This document shows, piece by piece, positions 15,163-23,699 of a stretch of 35,799 nucleotides of DNA; the stretch's first letter is position 1; each line of letters begins with the position of its first letter. This DNA comes from Christensenella sp. UBA7102 (GTDB taxonomy: Bacteria > Bacillota > Clostridia > Christensenellales > UBA1750): the NCBI GenBank assembly GCA_002492415.1, contig DKYK01000013.1, positions 3,077 to 38,875 of the forward strand, read 5' to 3'. Below the pieces are notes generated by a model that searched no databases, was not told the DNA's origin, and saw only the letters and a list, made by a program, of their open reading frames with translations. The position numbers were made by a program, and so were the translations under genes.

Positions 15163-15232
15163 AAAGAGAAGGTAAATGTACCGTGCGGCCACAAAATACA
15201 GACAAGGCCGCCGGTGGGAAGGGTGGCGCAAC

Positions 15233-16627
15233 ATGAAACTCCGGGAGCAAATTCGGCACAATCCCATGAATCAGCTCTATGATGAGGCTCGGTTGCCGCA
15301 GGCAATCCGCCGCAGTCTGAATTTCATACTGCTAGGCAACATATTTGGCAGTGTGTGCGGCATCATCTGTGGCGGCGGTACGACGGCTATGGTGGGCCTG
15401 GCCACGGAGCTGGGCGCAAACGACATTCACTTTGGCATCCTCACGGCAATTCCACAGATTGCAGCGTTGCTCCAACTGCCCTATTCGGTATTGGTCAACC
15501 GCACACACAAGCGCAAAAAATATATGCTGACGTTGGGTGTCTTTTCCCGCGCGCTTTGGATGCTCTTTGGCCTGATTCCTTTCCTGATGCCCATGGCTTC
15601 CAAACTCCTGCAATTATGGACGATCATCTTCCTGTTGGGCGTAATCTCCTGCACGGGCGCAGTCATCAACGTCTGTTGGTTCCCATGGCTGAGCGATCTG
15701 GCGCCCATCCGCATGCGTGGGCGGTGGTTGTCCATCCGTGAAAGCTTTCTGGCAGTGGCAAACGTTGCCTTTGGCCTGCTGGTGGCCTATCTGCTGGATC
15801 ATCTGCCACCGCATAACAAGTACGTCATCATCTTCCTGTTGGGTGGCATTACGGGCATGCTGGACATGTTTTCTTTCGGGTTCTGCGAGGAGATCTACTC
15901 CGCGCCACCGCAGAAGCAAAACCTGTTCGGTGCCTTTAGCACCGTGCTGCACAACAAGCCTTTCATGAAACTGGTCATCATGTGGACGGCATGGTGTTTT
16001 ACCGCAAACCTGTCCGATGTGTACATGATCCCCTATTCCATGAATGAGATGGGGCTGACCAACACACAAATTACTGTGTTCTTTACCATTGTTCCGGCAC
16101 TGGTGGCAATCTTTGTGATGCCGCGTTGGGGCCGCATGCTGGATCGCTTTGGCTGTCGCAACGTAATGACCGTGGCCTGTGTAGCCGCTTCGGTCAGTCC
16201 GCTTTTCTTTCTGCTGGCGACGCCGGGCAGCATCTGGCCCTCACTGCTGCGCAACCTGCTGGGGGCGATGTTCTGGTGCGGCGCGAACCTGACGGCCAAC
16301 AACATGCAGCTCTCCTGTTCGCCTGACGATACGCGGCCGACGCATATCGCAGTCTTCGCGTGTGTGACGGCGCTTCTGGGCGCAACGCTGGGGTCCTTGG
16401 CGGGCGGCGCGCTGTTGGATTCCTGGGCGGCTTCGGGCGCATTCTCCCTTGGCTGGTTCGACCGATACAAAGCGCTTTTCGCGTTGGCGGTAGCGCTGCG
16501 CCTGGGCTCGACGCTCATTCTCGTGCCCAAGTTGCCCCGCGACAGCGATGCTTCGCCCAAAGATTTAGTGTATTACATGCTGCACACCATAACGCATCCC
16601 TTTTCCCGCATGCGCTCTGCAAAATAA
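15233..16627 (+). CDS. Major facilitator superfamily transporter
   Basis: Membrane carrier of 464 residues with about twelve hydrophobic segments in two halves. The loop between segments 2 and 3 reads LVNRTHKRKKYM, a basic motif-A-like loop, and a long central loop near residues 210-235 separates the halves. Substrate cannot be told. I chose the ATG at 15233, preceded by GGAAGGGTGG, because the protein from there begins with the amphipathic MKLREQIRHNPMNQLYDEAR lead; an in-frame ATG at 15176 would add 19 non-conserved-looking residues. A single-gene unit with its own promoter and terminator. Confidence 0.88.
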   Translation: MKLREQIRHNPMNQLYDEARLPQAIRRSLNFILLGNIFGSVCGIICGGGTTAMVGLATELGANDIHFGILTAIPQIAALLQLPYSVLVNRTHKRKKYMLTLGVFSRALWMLFGLIPFLMPMASKLLQLWTIIFLLGVISCTGAVINVCWFPWLSDLAPIRMRGRWLSIRESFLAVANVAFGLLVAYLLDHLPPHNKYVIIFLLGGITGMLDMFSFGFCEEIYSAPPQKQNLFGAFSTVLHNKPFMKLVIMWTAWCFTANLSDVYMIPYSMNEMGLTNTQITVFFTIVPALVAIFVMPRWGRMLDRFGCRNVMTVACVAASVSPLFFLLATPGSIWPSLLRNLLGAMFWCGANLTANNMQLSCSPDDTRPTHIAVFACVTALLGATLGSLAGGALLDSWAASGAFSLGWFDRYKALFALAVALRLGSTLILVPKLPRDSDASPKDLVYYMLHTITHPFSRMRSAK

Positions 16628-16643
16628 TGGCAATCCTGCTCAA

Positions 16644-16695
16644 AAGAGCCCGCTCCACTCCTGGATTTACAGGAATGAGGCGGGCTCTTGTTTTT
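16644..16695. terminator. Bidirectional terminator between the MFS and nrdG genes
   Basis: A 10-bp perfect outer stem (AAGAGCCCGC at 16644-16653 and its complement at 16680-16689) with an imperfect inner stem, followed by TTTTT on the plus strand. Confidence 0.88.
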
Positions 16696-16705
16696 CCTTA
16701 TGCCG

Positions 16706-17233
16706 TCATGATTTACTCTTCCAGGGCACGATACACCCCTGGCTGAGTGTACGCGGCACGTCAATGATGCGCTGGTTTGACGAGCCACGGAAGCGCAGTG
16801 AGATATCCTTGAGCGCAGCGATGAATCGGCCGTCCACCAGCACGTCCACCAGCGCGAGCAGGTCGTCCGTGATCTCACAGCGAGGATGGGCGCCATCGTT
16901 GTGCAGCTCTTCCCAGGTAAAGCCGGAGAAGGCCCAGACGTCCTTTTGGGGATAAGTTTCCCGCACGCGGCGCACAAAGGGCAGCAGAGCACGCTGATTC
17001 TGCGGCTCAAAAGGTTCGCCGCCCAGCAGCGTCAGCCCCGTGATGTAGTCCGGCGCGAGCAGGCGCAGCAGCTCCTCCTCCGTCTCGGCCGTAAAGGGCT
17101 TGCCATAGCTGAAATCCCAGGTTTCCGGCTGAAAGCACTGGTCGCAATGATTGGTGCAGCCGGAGACAAACAATGTCACGCGCACGCCTTCGCCATTTGC
17201 GATGTCGCAGTTTTTGATCTGTCCGTAATTCAT
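16706..17233 (-). CDS. nrdG: Anaerobic ribonucleotide reductase activating protein
   Basis: Radical-SAM enzyme of 175 residues, normal for NrdG. The [4Fe-4S] motif CTNHCDQC (C26, C30, C33) is near the N terminus, preceded by GVRVTLFVSG, and TLLGGEPF is the SAM-contact glycine motif. It generates the glycyl radical on NrdD. Encoded 15 bp after nrdD, with AAGGAG about 11 bases before the ATG. Confidence 0.96.
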   Translation of the reverse strand: MNYGQIKNCDIANGEGVRVTLFVSGCTNHCDQCFQPETWDFSYGKPFTAETEEELLRLLAPDYITGLTLLGGEPFEPQNQRALLPFVRRVRETYPQKDVWAFSGFTWEELHNDGAHPRCEITDDLLALVDVLVDGRFIAALKDISLRFRGSSNQRIIDVPRTLSQGCIVPWKSKS

Positions 17234-17248
17234 AATTGGCAGAACTCC

Positions 17249-19447
17249 TTACAGATGCAGCACGCGATCGCGGATCTCCTGCGTGCGGCCCTGATTCCAG
17301 AATTGCGTCCCGATGTAACCGCAGGTGCGCCGGGCAACGTTCATCTTATTTTGGTCGGTATTGCCGCACTTGGGGCATTTCCAGATGAGTTTTCCTTCCT
17401 CTTCCTCGATTTTGATCTCGCCGTCCCAGCCGCAGACCTGGCAGTAGTCGGACTTGGTATTGAGTTCGGCATAGATGATGTTGTCGTAGATAAATTTCAT
17501 CACACCCAACACGGCTTCCAGGTTGTTCTGCATGTCGGGTACTTCGACATAGCTGATAGCGCCGCCAGGAGACAGATGCTGGAATTGAGCCTCAAAGGCC
17601 AGCTTGTCAAAAGCGTTGATCTCTTCGGTGACATGGACATGGTAGGAGTTGGTGATGTAGCCCTTGTCGTTGATTCCGGGAATGATGCCAAAGCGTCTCT
17701 GCAGGCACTTGGCAAACTTGTAGGTGGTGGACTCCAGCGGCGTGCCGTACAGCGAATAGTCGATGTTCTCCGTCGTCTTCCACTCCTTGCACTTGTCATT
17801 CATCTTCTGCATGATGCTCAACGCAAACGGCGTAGCCTCAGGGTCAGTGTGGCTCTTGCCAGTCATATACTTCACGCACTCATACAGACCCGCATAGCCC
17901 AGCGAAATGGTGGAATAGCCGTTGTAGAGCAGCTTATCAATCGTTTCACCCTTCTCCAGCCGCGCGAGCGCACCATACTGCCACAGGATGGGCGCGACGT
18001 CAGAGATCGTGCCCTTCAGGCGCTCATGGCGGCAGCGCAGCGCACGGTGGCACAGCTCCAGGCGTTCCTCAAACACCGACCAGAACCTCTCCATATCGCC
18101 TCCGGAGGAAAGCGCCACATCCGGCAGGTTGATGGTCACAACGCCCTGGTTGAAGCGGCCGTAATACTTGTGCTTGCCAGGCTCATAGTTGCCCGCATTG
18201 GCGATATTGCCGATGCCGGCGTCTGTAAAGCGGTCCGGCGTCAGGAAGGAACGGCAGCCCATGCAGGTATACACGTCGCCCTTGAGCTCCAGCATCTTCT
18301 TTTCCGAGATGTAGTCAGGCACCATACGCTTAGCCGTGCACTTGGCGGCAAGCTTGGTCAGGTAATAGTACTTACTATCCTCGTGGATATTATCTTCCTC
18401 CAACACGTAGATGAGTTTGGGGAAAGCAGGCGTCACCCACACGCCGTCCTCGTTCTTGACGCCCTGGTAGCGTTGCTCCAGCGTTTCCTTGATGATGAGC
18501 GCAAGATCAGCCTTTTCCTGCTCATTCTTTGCCTCGCCAAGGTACATGTATACCGTGACAAAGGGCGCCTGGCCGTTGGTAGTCAGCAGTGTAATTACCT
18601 GATACTGGATGGTCTGTACGCCGCGCTTGACCTCGTCGGCAAGCCTTCCCTCGACCAGCTCGGTCATCTGCTCTTGCGTAGGATGCGCGCCGATGCTCTG
18701 CATTTCCCTTTCCACGGTCCTACGGATCTTTTCACGGCTGACCTGCACAAAGGGCGCCAGATGCGCCAGCGAAATAGACTGCCCGCCGTACTGGTTGGAG
18801 GCCACCTGCGCAATGATCTGCGTGGCGATGTTGCAGGCAGTGGAGAAAGAATGTGGCCGTTCGATCATGGTGCCGGTGATGACCGTTCCGTTCTGCAGCA
18901 TATCCTCCAGGTTGACCAGGTCGCAGTTGTGCATGTGCTGCGCGTAATAGTCGGTGTCGTGAAAGTGGATCAGGCCCTCGTTGTGCGCCTCAACAATCTC
19001 CTTGGGCAGCAGCAGGCGAGCAGAAATGTCACGGGAAACCTCTCCGGCCATATAGTCCCGCTGCGTGGAGTTGACGATAGGATTCTTATTTGAGTTCTCC
19101 TGCTTCGCTTCTTCATTGCAGCATTCGATCAACGAGAGTATCTTGTCATCGGTCGTATTGCTGCGGCGCACGAGCGAGCGCGTATAGCGGTAGGTGATGT
19201 ACTCTTTGGCCACCTCAAATGCGCCATGGGCCATGATCTGCTTTTCCACCAGATCCTGGATCTCCTCAACGGAAGGCGAACGATTAAATTTGATGAGCTG
19301 CAACTCCACGGATTGTGCGATGCGCTCGATCTGAAGCCGCGTCATCTTGGCCGAATCCTCCACCACCTGGTTGGCTTTGCTGATGGCATTTTCTATTTTG
19401 CTGATGTCAAAGTCCACTTCGGTACCGTTTCGCTTGATCACTTTCAT
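17249..19447 (-). CDS. nrdD: Class III (anaerobic) ribonucleoside-triphosphate reductase
   Basis: Glycyl-radical enzyme of 732 residues that makes dNTPs without oxygen. The N-terminal ATP-cone (about 3-95, starting KVIKRNGTEVDFD) is the allosteric activity site. The C terminus holds the zinc site (CQVCGWDG and WKCPKCG) and the radical loop ARRTCGYIGT with G710. The catalytic barrel between shows no gap. Two NrdR boxes and a promoter precede the gene and nrdG follows, so the operon is complete. Requires strict anaerobiosis by established knowledge of the class. Confidence 0.97.
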   Translation of the reverse strand: MKVIKRNGTEVDFDISKIENAISKANQVVEDSAKMTRLQIERIAQSVELQLIKFNRSPSVEEIQDLVEKQIMAHGAFEVAKEYITYRYTRSLVRRSNTTDDKILSLIECCNEEAKQENSNKNPIVNSTQRDYMAGEVSRDISARLLLPKEIVEAHNEGLIHFHDTDYYAQHMHNCDLVNLEDMLQNGTVITGTMIERPHSFSTACNIATQIIAQVASNQYGGQSISLAHLAPFVQVSREKIRRTVEREMQSIGAHPTQEQMTELVEGRLADEVKRGVQTIQYQVITLLTTNGQAPFVTVYMYLGEAKNEQEKADLALIIKETLEQRYQGVKNEDGVWVTPAFPKLIYVLEEDNIHEDSKYYYLTKLAAKCTAKRMVPDYISEKKMLELKGDVYTCMGCRSFLTPDRFTDAGIGNIANAGNYEPGKHKYYGRFNQGVVTINLPDVALSSGGDMERFWSVFEERLELCHRALRCRHERLKGTISDVAPILWQYGALARLEKGETIDKLLYNGYSTISLGYAGLYECVKYMTGKSHTDPEATPFALSIMQKMNDKCKEWKTTENIDYSLYGTPLESTTYKFAKCLQRRFGIIPGINDKGYITNSYHVHVTEEINAFDKLAFEAQFQHLSPGGAISYVEVPDMQNNLEAVLGVMKFIYDNIIYAELNTKSDYCQVCGWDGEIKIEEEEGKLIWKCPKCGNTDQNKMNVARRTCGYIGTQFWNQGRTQEIRDRVLHL

Positions 19448-19488
19448 GCCTTGAGCCGCTCCTTCTCATTTCGTAATGTTTGAGCACC

Positions 19489-19504
19489 AATCAATATATA
19501 GTGT
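19489..19504. promoter_or_regulatory. NrdR box 1 upstream of nrdD
   Basis: AATCAATATATAGTGT fits the NrdR box consensus acaCwAtATaTwGtgt at all core positions. It lies 42 bp before the nrdD start, downstream of the predicted promoter. Confidence 0.75.
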
Positions 19505-19521
19505 ATCCATTCCGCATTTGA

Positions 19522-19537
19522 ACACAACATCTTGGGC
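19522..19537. promoter_or_regulatory. NrdR box 2 (degenerate) upstream of nrdD
   Basis: ACACAACATCTTGGGC keeps the core C, A, AT, T and G positions of the NrdR consensus, 33 bp (about three turns) from box 1, the usual tandem arrangement. Confidence 0.5.
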
Positions 19538-19548
19538 TGTGCTTGACT

Positions 19549-19577
19549 AGTATATACCCACTCCGTCCATATTTCAA
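19549..19577 (-). promoter_or_regulatory. Predicted promoter of nrdD-nrdG
   Basis: Minus-strand TTGAAA (19577-19572), 17-bp spacer, TATACT (19554-19549). The start would fall near 19542, directly before the two NrdR boxes. Confidence 0.75.
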
Positions 19578-19717
19578 GCCCTTGGCCGAAAATATATTTT
19601 TATTTTTTCCTTCTTTTCCTCTTGACAAACGCCCGCGCTTGTGCCGTGCCGCGCCCCAACACGGAACAATGCCGCCACGACACAAAACGCCGTTTTGTCG
19701 CCCGCGCGGCAAACGAA

Positions 19718-19744
19718 AACCCCTTCCGCAGCGCGGAAGGGGTT
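19718..19744 (-). terminator. Terminator after the surface protein gene
   Basis: A 12-bp perfect GC-rich stem (AACCCCTTCCGC and its complement) with a 3-base loop, followed by TTTTCGTTT on the minus strand. A second small repeat (ACAAAAC-GCC-GTTTTGT, 19682-19698) lies just downstream. The gap 19448-19760 otherwise holds only the nrd control sites. Confidence 0.85.
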
Positions 19745-19760
19745 GCGGGCTCAATCGGGG

Positions 19761-20552
19761 TTATGCATCGCGCTTGCGCATCATGCGCACCATCATCGCG
19801 GCGGCAGCCAGCGCCACGACCGCCAACGCGGGCAGCGAGACCTCCGCAGCGCCGGTCTTGGGCGAAACGTCCTCCTCGTCCGCGACGGGCTCCGGCGTGG
19901 GCGTAGGCACGGGCGTCACCTCGGGCGATTCGTCATAGTCGGGGTAGTAGATGGGCCCCTGCGACTGCTCTGGTTCCTGAGACGGATTTTTCTCCCATTG
20001 CGCAGTGTATCTCGTGTAGCCTGTTACGTTCTTGGACCAGGCGCCGTCCAGGTCGTTTTTCCAACCGGTGAAGGTATAGCCCTCACGGCGAGGCTCGGTG
20101 GGTTCGGTTTCGGCTGTTGCGAACGGAGGCGTTGTTGCATTGGGAATAATGCCCTTATTCACGCGATCCTTAAACACTTTTCCATTAACATCGTCCTTGT
20201 AGACAACGGTGTAAACAACCTGCCCGGTAGTCCTGCTGTCTTTCCATTTCGCGGTATAGACCACGTCTCCGTTCACAGTATCATCCCTGGGCGGATCCCA
20301 ACCATCGTAGGTGAAGCCGGTGCAGGAAGGTCCATCCGTATTTGCTATCCCTAAGTCCCTAAAGTTAGGTGTGAGGGTGCCTTTGGGAAGGGTTGTTGAA
20401 TAATCCTCAAACGCTTCTCCATTCATGCCGTCCAGAAACTTAACGGTGTGATAAACCGTATTGTCGGCGTTGGCGACGACAGGGAAGCAAACGCACAGCA
20501 GCAGCGCAGCGATGAGCACCCACAGCGTTCGGAAGCTCTTGCGGTTTTTCAT
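19761..20552 (-). CDS. Cell-wall-anchored protein with two InlB B-type repeats and SPKTG sorting signal
   Basis: Secreted protein of 263 residues. A signal peptide (about 1-29, ending VVANA) is followed by two Listeria-Bacteroides (InlB B) repeats, recognisable by YTAKW and YTAQW ends and GFTYDGWD / GYTFTGWK cores (about 33-102 and 105-180). A Pro/Glu/Thr-rich spacer (183-228, TPVPTPTPEP) leads to the sorting signal SPKTG, a hydrophobic segment and the tail RKRDA. SPKTG departs from LPXTG at the first two positions; the family often tolerates such changes. It is probably linked to the wall by a sortase not encoded here. Such repeats occur in adhesins; binding partner unknown. Confidence 0.85.
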   Translation of the reverse strand: MKNRKSFRTLWVLIAALLLCVCFPVVANADNTVYHTVKFLDGMNGEAFEDYSTTLPKGTLTPNFRDLGIANTDGPSCTGFTYDGWDPPRDDTVNGDVVYTAKWKDSRTTGQVVYTVVYKDDVNGKVFKDRVNKGIIPNATTPPFATAETEPTEPRREGYTFTGWKNDLDGAWSKNVTGYTRYTAQWEKNPSQEPEQSQGPIYYPDYDESPEVTPVPTPTPEPVADEEDVSPKTGAAEVSLPALAVVALAAAAMMVRMMRKRDA

Positions 20553-20620
20553 ATTGGATCATCCTTTCCAAGTCAGGTTCCGGGAAAGCACCTGAGAGTG
20601 CCAAACGGTTCTACAGAGCA

Positions 20621-20648
20621 AGTATAACACGAAAACCCCGTGTGTCCA
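20621..20648 (-). promoter_or_regulatory. Predicted promoter of the surface protein gene
   Basis: Minus-strand TGGACA (20648-20643), 16-bp spacer, TATACT (20626-20621), about 70 bp before the start codon. Confidence 0.65.
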
Positions 20649-20680
20649 CAACAATTCGTGCGGAAAACATGGGGGTTTTT
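20633..20680 (-). terminator. Possible terminator of the M20 peptidase operon
   Basis: AAAACCCC at 20633 pairs with GGGGGTTTT near 20671-20679 around a long loop. It follows the peptidase stop by about 10 bp but overlaps the next promoter and lacks a good T run, so it is weak. Confidence 0.35.
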
Positions 20681-20689
20681 GTCGATTCA

Positions 20690-22126
20690 TCAACAGGTGC
20701 GGATGAGACGCTGGTAGAAGGCAATAGTCTTCTCCACAGTGGCCAACGGCACGCGCTCATTGTTGGCATGGATCATGCCGCGTTCCTGCTTAGACAGGGC
20801 CATCGCGGAGAAACGATAAACATGGTCGGAAATTTCGCCGTAATGGCGAGAATCGGAGCAGGCAAGCATCATGTAGGGCGTGACCACCACGCCATCCCAA
20901 GTTGCGCGAATGGCGGTGCGCAGGCGCTGCCAGGGTTCTCCGTCGGTGCGGGAAATGGGAGAGGGATTCATGCCTTCCACAACGTCCACGCAAATGCGAT
21001 CGTCGGCAATGGTCTTTTCCAGGTAAGCCTTGGCGCTCTCCACGGTTTCCGTGCCCATCAGGCGCAGGTTGGCGCCCACCCATGCGTTGGGCGGCAGTAC
21101 GTTGGATGCGGCGCTGCCCTGCATCTGGGTAAAGGCCACCGTGGTACGTACCAATGCGTTGAGCTCGCCGCCGCTTTTTTTGCACAGCAGATTCAAAGCA
21201 GGCTTAAAACACCAGAGGTTGGCGAAAATGAGCCGATAGAGAAAGGTGGAGCGACGGCCCAGCGTGTCAAACATCTGCGCCGCGGGCGCGGTGAGTTGGA
21301 ATGGGAAGGGATGGTCCTCTACGCGCTGAACGGCACGGGCCAGCAGGCCCACTGAGGTGTGCGGGGGCGGCGTAGACGCATGGCCGCCCGTGGAGTTGAG
21401 TGTGAAGGTCACATCCATGGGGCCCTTTTCTGCAATACCCACGACGGCACAGGGTTGCGCGACACCGGGGAACACACCCTCAACGACCGCGCCGCCTTCG
21501 TCCAGTACAAACTCGGGGCGAATCCCCTGCTGCTTGAACCAACGCACAATGGCGGGCGCGCCGTCGCCGGAAATCTCTTCATTGCCGGCAAAGGCGAGGT
21601 AAAGGTCGTTGGCAGGAACAAAGCCCTGCGCGATGAGGTTGTCCGCCGCCTCCAGCACACCCAGGAAAGTACCTTTGGTATCCAGCGTACCTCGGCCCCA
21701 CAGCACGCCGTCCTCAATGACGGCATCAAACGCGGGCTTCTCCCACTGATCTTCGTTGACAGGAACCACGTCATAGTGCGCCATGAGCACGCTGGGCTTT
21801 TGCGTGGAGCGACCCTTCCAAAGGAAGAGCAGACTGCGATCATTGAGTTGGACGAGGGGACAAGCCTTGTACACATTGGGGAACAGCTCCGGCAGAAGTG
21901 CGTAGAGCTTATCGAACTCGGCGCCATCCTCCAAGGCGCGGTCGCGGTAGGAGACGGTCTTGCAGCGGATGAGTGCCTGCAGGTCTCGGATGGCCTTTTC
22001 ACGGTCAAACTGTTCCTGCGCAGCGGTCACAGGCTCTTCTTTCTTGGGCCGAAAAGCGGCAGCACGTGCCAGCAGCACGGCGATTACTACGGCAAGCGCC
22101 GCAAGAATGATGTACAGTGCGATCAT
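20690..22126 (-). CDS. Membrane-anchored M20 family metallopeptidase
   Basis: Hydrolase of 478 residues resembling the PM20D1/carboxypeptidase S branch of M20. An N-terminal membrane segment (2-23) anchors it, probably with the catalytic domain outside or at the membrane. Metal and catalytic motifs: LMAHYDVVPV (His ligand and Asp), GRGTLDTKGT (bridging Asp), GNEEISGDG (general-base Glu and Glu ligand) and a C-terminal His region (DSRHYGEISDH). The lid domain insert is present (about 225-340). Substrates of the family are peptides or N-acyl amino acids. Third gene of an operon with two integral membrane proteins; AGGAGG lies 6 bases before the ATG. Confidence 0.92.
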   Translation of the reverse strand: MIALYIILAALAVVIAVLLARAAAFRPKKEEPVTAAQEQFDREKAIRDLQALIRCKTVSYRDRALEDGAEFDKLYALLPELFPNVYKACPLVQLNDRSLLFLWKGRSTQKPSVLMAHYDVVPVNEDQWEKPAFDAVIEDGVLWGRGTLDTKGTFLGVLEAADNLIAQGFVPANDLYLAFAGNEEISGDGAPAIVRWFKQQGIRPEFVLDEGGAVVEGVFPGVAQPCAVVGIAEKGPMDVTFTLNSTGGHASTPPPHTSVGLLARAVQRVEDHPFPFQLTAPAAQMFDTLGRRSTFLYRLIFANLWCFKPALNLLCKKSGGELNALVRTTVAFTQMQGSAASNVLPPNAWVGANLRLMGTETVESAKAYLEKTIADDRICVDVVEGMNPSPISRTDGEPWQRLRTAIRATWDGVVVTPYMMLACSDSRHYGEISDHVYRFSAMALSKQERGMIHANNERVPLATVEKTIAFYQRLIRTC

Positions 22127-22138
22127 CGTTCTCCTCCT

Positions 22139-22801
22139 CTACTTCACGATGCCTTTTTTATACAGGATGCGCGATACGCCGATGCACACCAGCGCGCCTA
22201 CGGGCACCAACACGCCCACGGAACTGGCCAGCGACGGCACCAGCAGGAACAGCACCACCATGAATGCCAGCGGCGCCACCGCGATTTTCCAGTTCTTGGA
22301 GACATATACCACGCCCAGGCCGCCAAAGAGCGCGGGCAGTATATTGTCAAAGGCAGGTGTGAGCACCGGAGACTCCAGTATGGGCTGGAGTACGCCCAGC
22401 AGCAGCACGCCCAGCGCAATGATGAGCGTGGTGACGATGGCAGAGGTTGCAATGGCGATGGTGGAGATGACCTCTCCTTCTTCAGACGATGCTGAAACGC
22501 CCGCAGCCTGCATCGCATTGAGCGCACAGGGCACTTTAAGGTTGACTAAATTGCCGGTAATAAAGCCCAAATATGTGCCGCCCGTGCCCAGCATGGGGGC
22601 ATAGGTGAACACCTCAATGATGCCCACAGTCCAAAAGATGGGGGCAACGCCCAACAGACCCTTGAGCACATACTTTGCCTCAGGCCATGCGCCGTAGTAA
22701 ACGCAGATGGCGGTGGGTACCATCAGCAAAAGCAATATACCCATAGCCACCCAGATGCGGCCATAGAAGTGAACGGATTCGATATATTCTCTCTGTTTCA
22801 T
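22139..22801 (-). CDS. Polytopic membrane protein, partner of DUF5058 protein
   Basis: Integral membrane protein of 220 residues with about six hydrophobic segments. I do not recognise a named family. Features include a glycine-rich stretch TYAPMLGTGGTYLGFITGN (around 70-90) and repeated small-residue helices, resembling membrane subunits of carriers. The ATG at 22801 is preferred because AGGAGG lies 9 bases ahead; another ATG two codons upstream is only 3 bases from it. It lies 15 bp after the DUF5058 gene and 12 bp before the M20 peptidase gene. I infer a two-subunit transporter or channel that works with the peptidase. Confidence 0.75.
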   Translation of the reverse strand: MKQREYIESVHFYGRIWVAMGILLLLMVPTAICVYYGAWPEAKYVLKGLLGVAPIFWTVGIIEVFTYAPMLGTGGTYLGFITGNLVNLKVPCALNAMQAAGVSASSEEGEVISTIAIATSAIVTTLIIALGVLLLGVLQPILESPVLTPAFDNILPALFGGLGVVYVSKNWKIAVAPLAFMVVLFLLVPSLASSVGVLVPVGALVCIGVSRILYKKGIVK

Positions 22802-22816
22802 GCTCATACACCTCCT

Positions 22817-23542
22817 CTAGCCCATCAGCCAGGTGACGGGAATGGACAACGCCATCGCGCCCAGCATGGAGATGGGCAGCGCGTACTGCTCCAGCCAGGT
22901 CCATTTGAACTTTTTGAGCAGCAGGCCGCATATACCCATGATGGCCGCCGAGATCAGCGCCACTACGATGGGGATGTAGCCTGAAAGCCCTTCTCGCACA
23001 TCGGCAAAGAGCATGCCCACAAAGGCGGAGATCATGCCAAGGAACATGCTGCTTAGGAAGATCTCGCCCCAAGCGGCATCCTTAGTCTTGATGGAAACGA
23101 TGCCGCCCTGGATCTTCTTAAGCCCAAACAGCACGATAAAGATTCCGGGAATGATGCCCAGCGTCATCACCCAGGCGATGGCGGTATAGGCCCCAGGGTC
23201 AGTGATGGGCTGTGAGAGAGACAAATTCATCGCGGTGGCGGTAGTTGTGGCTGCCGGCAGCTCATAGGTCAGCGCCCCCAAAACAGACAGGCGCAGCCAG
23301 GGAAGCGGCAACCCCAGGAACTTGGACAGTGTGATGACGCCCAGCAGAATGGCCACTGCCGGAGCGATGGTGAACACTGCGCAGGATGCGACGGTCTTAC
23401 GCACCACGCTGCCGGAGATCCCCAGCTGCTTGGCACGGCGCGCCGCGCGCACCAGAAAGAACACCGACTGCGCAAGCACAAAGAGAATGACGACGGCCGT
23501 CACCGCGTAAAGAAACGGACTGTTGACTTGGAATGCATTCAT
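22817..23542 (-). CDS. DUF5058 family membrane protein
   Basis: Integral membrane protein of 241 residues with about seven hydrophobic segments, recognised as DUF5058. The conserved core includes SVLGALTYELPAATTTATAM and LGIIPGIFIVLFGLKKIQ. Function is not established. The start at 23542 (MNAFQVNSPFLY) precedes the first membrane segment directly; GGAGGAG lies upstream at a longish 14-16 bases, and the longer in-frame version lacks conservation-like features. First gene of the operon with the 22139 membrane protein and the M20 peptidase. Confidence 0.8.
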   Translation of the reverse strand: MNAFQVNSPFLYAVTAVVILFVLAQSVFFLVRAARRAKQLGISGSVVRKTVASCAVFTIAPAVAILLGVITLSKFLGLPLPWLRLSVLGALTYELPAATTTATAMNLSLSQPITDPGAYTAIAWVMTLGIIPGIFIVLFGLKKIQGGIVSIKTKDAAWGEIFLSSMFLGMISAFVGMLFADVREGLSGYIPIVVALISAAIMGICGLLLKKFKWTWLEQYALPISMLGAMALSIPVTWLMG

Positions 23543-23598
23543 GAGTCTTCGTTCAACTCCTCCATCGAGCCGCAAGGGGGTTGCGGCTATTTTCTTCA

Positions 23599-23627
23599 AT
23601 TATATAGCGTTTACAGGGCAAGGGCAA
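23599..23627 (-). promoter_or_regulatory. Predicted promoter of the DUF5058-M20 operon
   Basis: Minus-strand TTGCCC (23627-23622), 17-bp spacer, TATAAT (23604-23599), 57 bp before the chosen start. Confidence 0.7.
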
Positions 23628-23639
23628 GCGAAAGGCGCA

Positions 23640-23674
23640 AAAAAGAGCAGGACTGCGATAATTTGCAGCCCTGC
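23640..23674 (-). terminator. Terminator after the frameshifted NUDIX gene
   Basis: Stem GCAGG/CCTGC with inner CTGC/GCAG (23647-23674), followed on the minus strand by TCTTTTTTG. Confidence 0.8.
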
Positions 23675-23699
23675 ACCTCTACCGGGTGATATCTGTGGT

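Noticed and set aside
16886..19093. Open frame of 735 codons on the plus strand
   Set aside because: Antisense shadow of nrdD, which has complete catalytic and zinc motifs; no ribosome site or promoter fits the plus-strand frame.
19682..19698. ACAAAAC-GCC-GTTTTGT repeat as an operator
   Set aside because: It lies between a terminator and the nrd promoter region, away from any -10/-35, and is more likely part of the terminator region.
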